Positions 26,381 through 34,418 of a stretch of DNA of 64,000 nt are shown piece by piece. Numbering within the stretch: position 1 is the stretch's first letter; each line of letters begins with the position of its first letter. Location of the stretch: contig NZ_FNHN01000010.1 in NCBI RefSeq assembly GCF_900103525.1, positions 124,001-188,000 on the forward strand, given 5' to 3'. The notes beneath the pieces were generated by a model. The model saw only the letters and a list, made by a program, of their open reading frames with translations. It did no database searches and had not been told where the DNA came from. The stretch comes from Bacillus sp. OK048. GTDB taxonomy: Bacteria > Bacillota > Bacilli > Bacillales > Cytobacillaceae. The translations under genes were made by a program, and so were the position numbers.

Positions 26381-27505
26381 ATGTTTCGTTTACTTAGATT
26401 AGCTGCATTATTATTTTTACTATATATTTCCTGGCCATTTATTACTAAGCAGTTGGACAATTCCAATATCCATGCTGATTTTGTGTCTTCCTTAAAAGAA
26501 AGTCTAGCAGTACCAGAAACCATTAGTATTTTATATGATGATATCCAGCAGCTGTTGACACAGCTTGGCTTTCACCTAGAAGAAATGCCCTTGACGCTAG
26601 AAAAACCTGTGGAAAAGCAGCAGGAGAAAGTGGAGTTAACCCCCCCTTCTGAACAAATCTTTTCCGTTCATAATATTGAACTGGGGAATGCCAAAACGGA
26701 AATTGAACATAATTTGGGCGCTGCAAAACGGATATCGCTAAATGAATATGGGACAAATTGGCATACGTATCATGAAAGTTATCAAAACTTTTTTATGATT
26801 ATGTATGATGAAAACAATCAAGCAGCAGGATTGTATACAAACCAAGACCTACTTTCATCTGCGAACGGGATTAAAATTGGCAGCGCAAAAGAAGATGTCC
26901 GTTCTATCCTTGGTAAGCCAATCACAAAAATCCAAAAAGGAATGGTCATTTATCAGCTTCAAGAAGATAATGACAATGATTTATTTTTACTAGAAGACAC
27001 CTATGTGACGATTTTTTATGACAAGCATAAAAACAATACCGTTACTGGTATTCAAATTATTAGCAAATCCTTGGAGGAAAACAAAAAAGATTTTTATACA
27101 AACGAAACTCCTGCTTTAAAAGAAGGCTTTGAATATCAAATGTTTGATTTAACCAATGCGGCCCGGGTGAATCATCATCTTCCCATCTTAACATGGGATG
27201 ATCATGTAAAAGGAACCGCTCGAGAGCACAGTGCAGATATGGCAAAGAAAAATTATTTTGATCACACCAATCAGGAGGGGCAATCACCTTTCGATCGAAT
27301 GAAAGAGGATAACATCTTATTTCAGCTTGCTGGTGAAAACCTAGCATATGGTCAATTAAGCAGTATTTTTGCCCATGAGGGATTAATGAATTCACTAGGG
27401 CATCGGGAGAATATTCTGCGTGGAGATTACGAATTCTTAGGAGTTGGTGTCGCCTTTAATGAAAAATCACAGCCCTACTATACACAAAACTATTACACGA
27501 AATAG
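26381..27505 (+). CDS. CAP-domain (SCP/PR1) extracytoplasmic protein, YlbC-like
   Basis: A 374-residue protein. An N-terminal hydrophobic segment (residues 4-18) can act as signal peptide or anchor. Residues about 80-220 form a CAP-associated domain with two repeats of the IELGNAKTEIE / IKIGSAKEDVR type. A C-terminal CAP domain spans 250-374 (FDLTNAARVNHHLPILTWDD, HSADMAKKNYFDH, GHRENILRGDYEFLGVG). The CAP fold holds conserved His/Glu residues; its role in Bacillus is unsettled. The second of two adjacent ATGs (26381) has the better seven-base spacing from GGAGG. Close in plan to B. subtilis YlbC. Confidence 0.85.
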   Translation: MFRLLRLAALLFLLYISWPFITKQLDNSNIHADFVSSLKESLAVPETISILYDDIQQLLTQLGFHLEEMPLTLEKPVEKQQEKVELTPPSEQIFSVHNIELGNAKTEIEHNLGAAKRISLNEYGTNWHTYHESYQNFFMIMYDENNQAAGLYTNQDLLSSANGIKIGSAKEDVRSILGKPITKIQKGMVIYQLQEDNDNDLFLLEDTYVTIFYDKHKNNTVTGIQIISKSLEENKKDFYTNETPALKEGFEYQMFDLTNAARVNHHLPILTWDDHVKGTAREHSADMAKKNYFDHTNQEGQSPFDRMKEDNILFQLAGENLAYGQLSSIFAHEGLMNSLGHRENILRGDYEFLGVGVAFNEKSQPYYTQNYYTK

Positions 27506-27591
27506 TGGAACGAATTAGGTCAGAAAATATGGGCAAATTATAGAAGAGCAATTCTTGAGTGCTCAAAAAACTTCGTCGGGAGTGATGTATC

Positions 27592-27786
27592 ATGGCTAGA
27601 AACAAACTAGTGGTTCCTGGTGCAGACAATGCTCTGAATCAGATGAAGGAAGAAATCGCTAACGAGTTTGGAGTTCAACTTGGTGCTGATACGACCGCAC
27701 GAGCAAATGGTTCTGTCGGAGGCGAAATGACCAAACGGCTTGTCGCCTACGCTGAACAATCTTTACGAAATCAGCAAGGTCAATAA
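27592..27786 (+). CDS. Alpha/beta-type small acid-soluble spore protein
   Basis: A 64-residue [24 protein letters not shown] contains the GPR protease site region (EIANEFGV), and the second conserved stretch, [15 protein letters not shown], is near the C-terminus. These proteins coat spore DNA in the forespore, giving UV resistance, and are degraded at germination. The expected promoter is SigG-type; I did not find a confident -10/-35. ATG 27592 follows GGGAGTGATG. Monocistronic with a strong terminator. It shows that the organism is an endospore former. Confidence 0.95.
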   Translation: MARNKLVVPGADNALNQMKEEIANEFGVQLGADTTARANGSVGGEMTKRLVAYAEQSLRNQQGQ

Positions 27787-27799
27787 CCTTCGATTTCTA

Positions 27800-27830
27800 A
27801 AAGGTGTCCCTAGATTTTTGGGACACCTTT
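27800..27830 (+). terminator. Intrinsic terminator of the spore protein gene
   Basis: Perfect 11-base arms aaaggtgtccc (27800-27810) and gggacaccttt (27820-27830), followed by TTC and a T-rich stretch. Confidence 0.9.
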
Positions 27831-27898
27831 TTCTAATGGAAAAACAAATCAACAAAGTCTGCATATTGTAGTAGTAAATTTAAGGCGGTGATACCTAT

Positions 27899-28267
27899 AT
27901 GTTTGAAGTGAAGAAATCTAAGTATGGCCGAGGAATTTTTGCAACTCGCAGAATAAGGAAAGGCGAGCTAATCCATGAAGCACCTGTAATCATTTCACCT
28001 AATGAGGAGTATAAGTATTTGAAGAAAACCATCTTGATTGAGTACGCATTCTGGTGGGGTGAAGATTTGGAAGAATGTGCATTAGCGCTGGGATATGGCT
28101 CACTATTTAACCACTCGTATACCCCCAATGCATTATATAAGTTAAATCTAGAAAATCAGACCATCGACATTTTTGCCTATACCGAAATAAAAAAAGGTGA
28201 AGAAATTCTAATCAATTACAATGGGGAACCTGATGACGATGAGCCCATGTGGTTCGATGTTTTTTGA
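27899..28267 (+). CDS. Small SET-domain protein (possible lysine methyltransferase)
   Basis: A 122-residue protein that is essentially only a SET domain. The N-terminal GRGIFATRRIRKGELI is the SET-N motif. GSLFNHSYTPNA, near residue 62, is the NHS cofactor/catalytic motif. GEEILINYNG, near 105, replaces the usual ELTYDY with an LINY tyrosine. The acidic C-terminal tail (EPDDDEPMWF) lacks the post-SET cysteines. Bacterial SET proteins use S-adenosylmethionine to methylate protein lysines; the target here is unknown. ATG 27899 follows AAGGCGGTGAT. Stand-alone, between the spore protein and a converging regulator gene. Function is inferred from fold only. Confidence 0.8.
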   Translation: MFEVKKSKYGRGIFATRRIRKGELIHEAPVIISPNEEYKYLKKTILIEYAFWWGEDLEECALALGYGSLFNHSYTPNALYKLNLENQTIDIFAYTEIKKGEEILINYNGEPDDDEPMWFDVF

Positions 28268-28292
28268 GTCAATTCCTTGACATAAAGGACAA

Positions 28293-28322
28293 AAAAGCAC
28301 CCAAAATCAATTGGATGCTTTT
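28293..28322. terminator. Bidirectional terminator between SET and DesR-like genes
   Basis: aaaagcacccaa (28293-28304) pairs with ttggatgctttt (28311-28322) with one mismatch. T-runs occur on both strands, serving the convergent genes. Confidence 0.75.
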
Positions 28323-28327
28323 CTATT

Positions 28328-28843
28328 TTAGCCTGTAGGTAACTTCATTTTATCGATAATCGATGAAAAATAACTTTTGACGATTCCTGTTTTGTTCTGT
28401 TCGAGCTGACTACTAGGCTCTGGCAAACTTTGTTCGTCTGTGGATTCACAGTGATCATCCAAGAGTTCGTTGGAAAATATCCGATTTCCATGCATTATAC
28501 TACGTATGGAATCGGCTAACACCTCACTGGGATTGTCCTTTAATAAATATCCTTTTACATCTGCATCCCATGCACGTTGATAATATCCTGGTCTAGCAAA
28601 AGTTGTAAGTATAATCACTTTACAGTCTGTCAGTTGTATAGCTTCTACGGCTTCTAGTCCACTCTTTCCAGGCATTTCTAGGTCTATAATACATACATCT
28701 GGTTGGTATCGGTGCACCATGTTCAGAGCCTCTTCCCCATTGTCTGCCTGACCTACAACTATAATATCATCTTCTAAATTCAGCAGATTACCCATAGCTT
28801 CTAAAAGCAGCTTCTGATGCTCTGCGATTACAATTCGAATCAT
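28328..28843 (-). CDS. desR: DesR-like response regulator lacking most of its HTH domain
   Basis: A 171-residue protein. Residues 1-130 are a NarL-type receiver very close to DesR as I recall it (LLNLEDDIIVVGQ, PDVCIIDLEMPGKSGLEA with the phosphoacceptor Asp, LTTFARPGYYQRA, KGYLLKDNPSEVLADSIRS). One acidic-pocket residue is changed: IAEHQ instead of IAEDQ. After residue 130 the LuxR-type HTH should begin, but only a polar linker and a final piece resembling the last HTH helix (GIVKSYFSSIIDKMKL) remain. DNA binding is unlikely. It lies 44 bases after the desaturase gene; the kinase desK usually found between them is absent. ATG 28843 with AAGGAG. It may be a decaying gene or a receiver-only protein. 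Confidence 0.75.
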   Translation of the reverse strand: MIRIVIAEHQKLLLEAMGNLLNLEDDIIVVGQADNGEEALNMVHRYQPDVCIIDLEMPGKSGLEAVEAIQLTDCKVIILTTFARPGYYQRAWDADVKGYLLKDNPSEVLADSIRSIMHGNRIFSNELLDDHCESTDEQSLPEPSSQLEQNKTGIVKSYFSSIIDKMKLPTG

Positions 28844-28886
28844 CAAAATTCTCTCCTTATCACGCAGCTGCTGTCATTGGGTAAAG

Positions 28887-29921
28887 TTACAATTCAGGTT
28901 TTGCTTGGACGGAAATGCGTTTTTTCGCTAACTCCTTCACATCTTTAAAACCAACAAAATTCTTGGCGTTCTCATCCCAGAGACGGAAACGAAGTGACTT
29001 TAAACTTGTTGCCAGCGAAATCGTTGGTACATTTTGTAATGGAAGCGCCTCATTATGAGCCTTTTCCAATTTATAATTTGGCACCCTTGGGCTTAAATGG
29101 TGCACATGGTGGAAACCAATATTACCTGTTAAAAACTGTAAAGGCTTTGGAAGTTTATAAAAAGAACTACCTTCCACTGCTGCTTTTACATATTCCCAGT
29201 TAGGGTCTTCTTCAAAGTAAGAATCCTCAAAAGTATGCTGCACATAAAACAACCAAATTCCGCAAGATCCAGAAATCATGAAAATCGTTCCCTGTACGAG
29301 TAAAAATGACTGCCAGCCAATTGCCCAGCAAAGCAATGCAATCAATGCAACAATAATAACATTCGTTAAATAGGTGTTCATTTTTTCTTTTTTGCGTGCG
29401 TCTTTTCGATTAAAACGATTTTTCAGCAGGAATTGGAAAATTGGACCAAGACCAAACATAACCAATGGATTTCGATAAAAACGATAAGCTAAACGAATTT
29501 TAAGCGGTGCTGCCAAGTATTCATCAACCGTTAGCGTCCAAATATCACCTGTACCACGCTTATCCAAGTTACCACTAGTTGCGTGATGAACGGAGTGCTC
29601 GTGACCCCATTGATCAAACGGGAACAATGTTAAAACTCCCATTGCTGTCCCAACTGCTCGATTTGCTGTTCTATTTTTAAAAAAAGAATGATGGGTACAA
29701 TCATGAAAAATGATAAAAATTCGTACTAAAAACCCTGCTGCAGCCACCATTGGAACCAATGCTAACCAATAAGAAATTGACAAACTTTGATAGGCAAGGA
29801 ACCACAATAGGATAAATGGTCCTACCGAGTTGATAATTTGCCATACACTCTGTTTTGTAGTTGATTTTTCAAAAGGAGCTACTTGTTTTCGTAAATTCTT
29901 TGTATTTTGTTGTACTGTCAT
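28887..29921 (-). CDS. des: Membrane fatty-acid desaturase
   Basis: A 344-residue integral membrane di-iron desaturase. Three histidine boxes are present: HDCTHH near 92, HEHSVHH near 128, and HHVHH near 290. Two hydrophobic hairpins (about 35-80 and 185-230) match the fold. It introduces a cis double bond (Delta5 in B. subtilis Des) into phospholipid acyl chains after cold shock to keep membranes fluid. ATG 29921 has AAGGGAAA upstream; an in-frame start 19 codons earlier overlaps the -10 region. Its promoter carries a DesR-type palindrome. Electron donors (ferredoxin/flavodoxin) are encoded elsewhere. Confidence 0.93.
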   Translation of the reverse strand: MTVQQNTKNLRKQVAPFEKSTTKQSVWQIINSVGPFILLWFLAYQSLSISYWLALVPMVAAAGFLVRIFIIFHDCTHHSFFKNRTANRAVGTAMGVLTLFPFDQWGHEHSVHHATSGNLDKRGTGDIWTLTVDEYLAAPLKIRLAYRFYRNPLVMFGLGPIFQFLLKNRFNRKDARKKEKMNTYLTNVIIVALIALLCWAIGWQSFLLVQGTIFMISGSCGIWLFYVQHTFEDSYFEEDPNWEYVKAAVEGSSFYKLPKPLQFLTGNIGFHHVHHLSPRVPNYKLEKAHNEALPLQNVPTISLATSLKSLRFRLWDENAKNFVGFKDVKELAKKRISVQAKPEL

Positions 29922-29957
29922 ATTTTTAATTTCCCTTCGGTTTGTGTCGTTAACCCA

Positions 29958-30015
29958 AGTATAAGGAAATATAATCATTACTGTAAGTACCAGGTGTCAT
30001 ATGCAGGGTATGACA
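29958..30015 (-). promoter_or_regulatory. des promoter with upstream palindromic activator site
   Basis: On the minus strand, -35 TTACAG (29981-29986) and -10 TATACT (29958-29963) are 17 bases apart. Just upstream lies a perfect inverted repeat, TGTCATA (29995-30001) and TATGACA (30009-30015), around a 7-base centre. A site adjacent to a weak -35 is the expected place for the activator DesR. Confidence 0.65.
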
Positions 30016-30165
30016 AATGTAATATAAAGGTTGTCTCTTACACCAAAAATGAAATCTATGCTATAATAAAATAATGATGGTTTAACAAACTAAAGAAGTG
30101 GTGCATTACAGCATATTATAATGCGACTACCGATTTAGTTATTATAGAACAGTAGGTGCTAATAA

Positions 30166-30561
30166 ATGAAAAATCAAATTGATACTATTTATATTTTAGA
30201 AAATCCTGAAAAGAATATTATTAAATTTGCAACTGGGTATCAGCTTAAATATGATGACATCATAAAAGATGTTTTTGGTGTTGCCTGCTTAAATGATTTA
30301 GAAATGATGATTCAATTTAACAAACCATTCCAAGACAGCATTTGTACCAATAAAGAAATTAATGTAAATAAAATTTCACTTACTACTATCCTACGAATTG
30401 CTTCAAAAACAGAACTCCTTCAATTACGAAATGAATTGTTGGAGGAAGTAGGGAATTTACCTATCCCCCGCCCTTTTGATTCAGTCATAAAGCTTCAAGA
30501 AGGAATTTTCCATTGGGATGAAACTAATTCAACGTACATTTCCGAAAAACTTGGTGCCTAA
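30166..30561 (+). CDS. Hypothetical 131-residue protein
   Basis: No family was recognised. The protein is soluble, with no signal peptide or membrane segment. It opens MKNQIDTIYILENPEKNIIK, has a central acidic/helical region and ends DETNSTYISEKLGA. TAGGTGC lies nine bases before ATG 30166. It has its own terminator downstream and stands alone, divergent from the desaturase. An inverted repeat gcatta/taatgc lies upstream at about 30104-30125. Codon use and the well-placed signals support a real gene; function cannot be assigned. Confidence 0.65.
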   Translation: MKNQIDTIYILENPEKNIIKFATGYQLKYDDIIKDVFGVACLNDLEMMIQFNKPFQDSICTNKEINVNKISLTTILRIASKTELLQLRNELLEEVGNLPIPRPFDSVIKLQEGIFHWDETNSTYISEKLGA

Positions 30562-30579
30562 ACGCTATATTTTACTCCT

Positions 30580-30611
30580 AGTAACCCCTAAAGAGGGTTA
30601 CTTTTTTTTTA
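30580..30611 (+). terminator. Intrinsic terminator after the 131-residue gene
   Basis: agtaaccc (30580-30587) pairs with gggttact (30595-30602), followed by a run of nine or ten T. Confidence 0.92.
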
Positions 30612-30754
30612 AGTCATATTAAAATCGAAATATAAAGAATTAATAGAAAATTCTATTGAAATATCATCTTTGACTAATTTATACTTTTACTATCATCTTG
30701 TTTTACAACATTCGGACATACTACCAAATTAATACATATCTAAGGAGGAGTTTT

Positions 30755-32230
30755 ATGGTTGAGCAACTTGTTACTAGCATTAATGATTATTTATGGAGCG
30801 CACCACTCATCATCTTTATTTGTGCAGTTGGACTGTACTTTAGTGTGCGGACAAGATTTCTGCAGATTCGTCACGTAAAGGAAATGGTTCGTCTACTATT
30901 TTCTGGAAAGAGCTCCAATGAGGGTGTTTCTTCCTTTCAAGCATTGACAATGTCTTTATCAGGCCGTATTGGAGTTGGGAATATCGCCGGGACAGCAACG
31001 GGAATTGCCTTCGGAGGGCCAGGAGCTGTATTTTGGATGTGGGTAATCACCTTCATCGGTGCAGCATCTGCGTTTGTTGAGTCTACCCTTGCTCAAATCT
31101 ATAAAGAAAAGCAAGATGGAGAGTATCGAGGCGGACCTGCCTTCTACATTGAAAAAGGACTTGGGTGGAAATGGTTTGCCGTTATTTTTGCAGTTGCAAC
31201 CCTGCTCGCAATGGCTGTACTCATGCCAGGTATTCAGGCGAACGCCATTGCAGAGGGTGTTAGCAATGCTTTTGGAATTGAAAGTTCCATTACAGGTATA
31301 GTAGTTGTCTTACTTATGGGACTTATTATTTTTGGCGGCGTTAAGCGTATCGCAAGAGTTGCGGAATTTCTCGTGCCTTTCATGGCTGCCGGATATTTAC
31401 TCATTGCGATAGCGATCATTGCGGTGAATTTCGATAGAATTCCAGAAGTATTTACTTTGATTTTTAAAAGTGCCTTTGGCGCTGAGGGAATGTTCGGTGG
31501 TATTCTCGGTTCAACCATTATGTGGGGTGTAAAACGTGGTCTATATGCGAATGAAGCAGGACAAGGAACAGGTGCTCATCCTGCAGCCGCCGCAGAAGTA
31601 TCACACCCGGCAAAACAAGGACTAGTCCAAGCATTTTCCATTTATCTAGATGTTTTCTTAATCGTTACAGCGACTGCTTTTATGATTTTATTTACAAATT
31701 CGTACAATACAGTAAATGAAAAAACTGGGGAAGTTTTAGTTGAGCACCTTAAAGGAGTAGAAAGTGGTCCTGCTTATACTCAAGCAGCCGTTGATACAAT
31801 TATACCAGGATTCGGATCAGGATTTATTGCGTTGGCTCTATTCTGCTTTGCATTCACGACGATTTTTGCTTATTACTATATCGCAGAAACCAATCTTGCT
31901 TTTCTAATTAAAGGCAAACATAGAAAATTAGCTATGACCCTATTAAAATTTATTCTCTTAGGTTCCACTTTCTATGGATCAATAAAGACAGCAGGGACAG
32001 CTTGGGCAATGGGTGATATCGGACTTGGAATCATGGTATGGTTAAACTTAATCGCGATTCTATTATTATTCAAACCAGCGAATATTGCATTAAAGGACTA
32101 TGAAGAGCAATTGAAACAAGGAAAAGACCCTGAATTTAACTCTACTAAATTAGGTATTAAGAATGCAGAATTCTGGGCCAATGGTTATCAAAAAGAAGAA
32201 AAAGATGAAAAAAAGCGTGCTGCAAACTAA
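30755..32230 (+). CDS. Sodium:alanine/glycine symporter (AGCS family)
   Basis: A 491-residue, 10-11 helix transporter. AGCS hallmarks are FSVRTRFLQIRH near 28, SLSGRIGVGNIAGTATGIAFGGPGAVFWMW near 65 (shown in part), and GVKRGLYANEAGQGTGAHPAAAA near 260. It imports alanine, glycine or glutamine with sodium. Start ATG 30755 follows AAGGAGGAG; 19 further residues upstream have no ribosome binding site. The charged C-terminal tail (KEEKDEKKRAAN) is cytoplasmic. Monocistronic; B. subtilis AlsT/GlnT and YrbD are homologues, and the exact amino acid is not readable from sequence. Confidence 0.93.
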   Translation: MVEQLVTSINDYLWSAPLIIFICAVGLYFSVRTRFLQIRHVKEMVRLLFSGKSSNEGVSSFQALTMSLSGRIGVGNIAGTATGIAFGGPGAVFWMWVITFIGAASAFVESTLAQIYKEKQDGEYRGGPAFYIEKGLGWKWFAVIFAVATLLAMAVLMPGIQANAIAEGVSNAFGIESSITGIVVVLLMGLIIFGGVKRIARVAEFLVPFMAAGYLLIAIAIIAVNFDRIPEVFTLIFKSAFGAEGMFGGILGSTIMWGVKRGLYANEAGQGTGAHPAAAAEVSHPAKQGLVQAFSIYLDVFLIVTATAFMILFTNSYNTVNEKTGEVLVEHLKGVESGPAYTQAAVDTIIPGFGSGFIALALFCFAFTTIFAYYYIAETNLAFLIKGKHRKLAMTLLKFILLGSTFYGSIKTAGTAWAMGDIGLGIMVWLNLIAILLLFKPANIALKDYEEQLKQGKDPEFNSTKLGIKNAEFWANGYQKEEKDEKKRAAN

Positions 32231-32319
32231 TATTATTTGAATCTCCTAATAGTTTGTTCCTTAGACATGAAGGCTGATATCTACCGATTTTCTTACTTAT
32301 GACATAGAAAAACTCGAAA

Positions 32320-32350
32320 AAAGGACACTTTATATCCTCAAGTGTCCTTT
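32320..32350. terminator. Bidirectional terminator between symporter and PanE-like genes
   Basis: Perfect 11-base arms aaaggacactt (32320-32330) and aagtgtccttt (32340-32350). The strongest T-run is on the minus strand, serving the PanE-like gene. Confidence 0.85.
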
Positions 32351-32373
32351 ATTTGGGTGATAAAGCAACTTTT

Positions 32374-33291
32374 TTAATACGTACTTTCAATCGCTTTAAT
32401 TGTATCAAATAATTTTTGATTTACTGGGGTTGGTACTTGATATTTTTCACCCATTTCCAATACTGCACCCGCAAACAATGGGACCTCACTATACCGCCTC
32501 GCTTCCAAATCTTGTGCCATAGACGGTTTCCCTTCTGGGCTCAATGTGGCTAATACGCTTAACCAATAATTCAGATCAGCCTCTGTTAGATTGATCCCCT
32601 CGTATTCAGATAAGGCAATTACCTCTCTCATCGCAGCAATCATGGTTTCCCTTGCTTCACCTTCACGTTGAACTTCACCGTAATTACTTTTATATACAGC
32701 AACCGTTTGATTGACACCGACATTCAGCATAAACTTTCCCCATTGCCTCTTATCCATATTGGTATCGATTTGGTATGGAAAATCCATTTTTTCAAAGAAT
32801 GCTGCAACACGTTTAACCCTTTCTGAGATAATACCTGGCTTTTGATCCCCAAAGCAAAGCATCCCCATATGATCGTATGTAAGCTTATTACCCACTTTAA
32901 CAGCGTCCATCCCCTGAGCAACACTATAAAGGATATGCTCTCTGCCGAATGTGTGTCCAATTATCGCTTCACTTGTAATACCATTTAAGGCAGATAAAAT
33001 GATGGTATTCTCGTCCACATGATTTTTTACTGCTTGTATGGCATCATGCAAGCCTTCATATTTGACTGTAAACAGCAGTAAATCGGCTGGCTCACAAGAT
33101 TCTTCAGGTATGACATAATGAAAATTACATTTTTCACCATTACAATATACATGATCATTTTTATATTTTTGGATTCGCTTCTCATCCGCAATAATCCTTA
33201 GATCCCCATTGGGCAACCTTTTGGATAAATGGTTCCCAAATAAGATTCCTAAGGCACCTAGGCCGATAATCGTAACTTTCTTAATTTCCAT
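32374..33291 (-). CDS. Ketopantoate reductase-family (ApbA/PanE) oxidoreductase
   Basis: A 305-residue NADP-binding reductase. The N-terminal GLGALGILFG Rossmann motif is at about 10-19, LLFTVKYEGL with the catalytic-region lysine near 75, LSALNGITSE near 100 and the C-terminal helical domain with KFMLNVGVNQTVAV near 185 (FMLNVGVN corresponds to the K/N catalytic region). PanE reduces 2-dehydropantoate to pantoate; many bacilli carry paralogues with other keto-acid substrates. No panB/C/D is nearby, so pantothenate synthesis is not certain. Start ATG 33291 is chosen from family alignment; a GTG seven codons upstream is possible. Confidence 0.85.
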   Translation of the reverse strand: MEIKKVTIIGLGALGILFGNHLSKRLPNGDLRIIADEKRIQKYKNDHVYCNGEKCNFHYVIPEESCEPADLLLFTVKYEGLHDAIQAVKNHVDENTIILSALNGITSEAIIGHTFGREHILYSVAQGMDAVKVGNKLTYDHMGMLCFGDQKPGIISERVKRVAAFFEKMDFPYQIDTNMDKRQWGKFMLNVGVNQTVAVYKSNYGEVQREGEARETMIAAMREVIALSEYEGINLTEADLNYWLSVLATLSPEGKPSMAQDLEARRYSEVPLFAGAVLEMGEKYQVPTPVNQKLFDTIKAIESTY

Positions 33292-33419
33292 TTTCCTATA
33301 TTTCCTTTCCACTTTTTATATATAAATTTTATCATGAAAGTTCAGTCATTAATAATTATTAGTTTTTTATTTATAATCGATATAATAGATATATAACAAT
33401 AAGTTAAGAGGGATTGAGA

Positions 33420-34232
33420 GTGGATAACGAAAATAAAGAACAAAACAATTCGGAAGAAATAGATTGGGAAACTTTTTTTACCGATGAAAATGCCCAGGAA
33501 TGGGAAAAAGAGAAACAGCAAAAGAAAGTGCGAAAAAAGTTTATTGTCAAAATCGTTAGTTTACTGCTTGTGCTGACGTTAGTAATCAGCGGATTAGAAG
33601 TGTGGGTTAATATTTTCAACCTCCCTGCTATTAACTTTGTTAAAGTATCTACTCAATTATCAAAGGAGCCTGACGTAAAAGAATACAAAAATTCGGTGGT
33701 GACGATTGAATGGGATGGAATAAAAGGAACAGGATTTACAGTCTCACCAACTGGACTCATTGTTACCAATGAACATGTAGTCAAGCGTACAAATAGAGTC
33801 AATGTCCATTTTAATACTGGGAATTCCTATGCTGGAAAGGTGATTGCTAGACATCCGGAACTGGATGTTGCTATTGTTGATATCGACACAGAAAACCTGC
33901 CTTTTCTTCCCTTGTCTTTGGAAAAAGAGTGGGAAAAATGGGCAGGCGACAAAATCATTTTTATTGGTAATCCTTTAGCATTTACCCAAATCGCTAATCA
34001 AGGGACGATCCTAGGAAAAATGCAGTTGGCTGACTGGGATGTACCGGTGATGATGATTGAAGCTCCCATTTATAAAGGTAACAGCGGCAGCCCAGTTCTG
34101 AATAAACAGGGTGAGGTGATAGGTGTCATCTTTGCCACTTTACAAAACCCTGAAATCGAAACAAAAGCAATCGTTGGCGTTGCCATACCCTCTAACTACA
34201 TTAAGGAAATAGTAGATAACCTGTTAGATTAA
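33420..34232 (+). CDS. Membrane-anchored trypsin-like serine protease (HtrA-type, no PDZ)
   Basis: A 270-residue protein. The N-terminal acidic cytoplasmic stretch (about 40 residues) is followed by one transmembrane helix near 42-62. The external protease domain shows the triad: His in VTNEHVVKR near 115, Asp in HPELDVAIVD near 147, Ser in YKGNSGSPVLN near 220. HtrA/DegP proteins have C-terminal PDZ domains, which are absent here, so substrate recognition must differ. Start GTG 33420 is seven bases after AGAGGG; TTG 33414 is a weaker alternative. Single gene divergent from PanE. Likely an envelope quality-control protease. Confidence 0.88.
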   Translation: MDNENKEQNNSEEIDWETFFTDENAQEWEKEKQQKKVRKKFIVKIVSLLLVLTLVISGLEVWVNIFNLPAINFVKVSTQLSKEPDVKEYKNSVVTIEWDGIKGTGFTVSPTGLIVTNEHVVKRTNRVNVHFNTGNSYAGKVIARHPELDVAIVDIDTENLPFLPLSLEKEWEKWAGDKIIFIGNPLAFTQIANQGTILGKMQLADWDVPVMMIEAPIYKGNSGSPVLNKQGEVIGVIFATLQNPEIETKAIVGVAIPSNYIKEIVDNLLD

Positions 34233-34352
34233 TACGAATGGCTCCAGATCGATATTCAATTAATTGATTCAGCCCAAGTCATTTTGCGTTGGGATTTGTA
34301 AAATGAAATTGGTACCACTTTGGAGCTGACCCAGATACCTTTACTTTACAAA

Positions 34353-34386
34353 ATGAGAAACTTCACCGCTTGGAAAGGTTTCTCAT
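34353..34386 (+). terminator. Terminator after the serine protease gene
   Basis: atgagaaac (34353-34361) pairs with gtttctcat (34378-34386), followed by ATTTTTAAA. The rest of 34233-34418 holds no gene I can support. Confidence 0.65.
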
Positions 34387-34418
34387 ATTTTTAAAATTAC
34401 TCACTGGATTCAGTTCTT

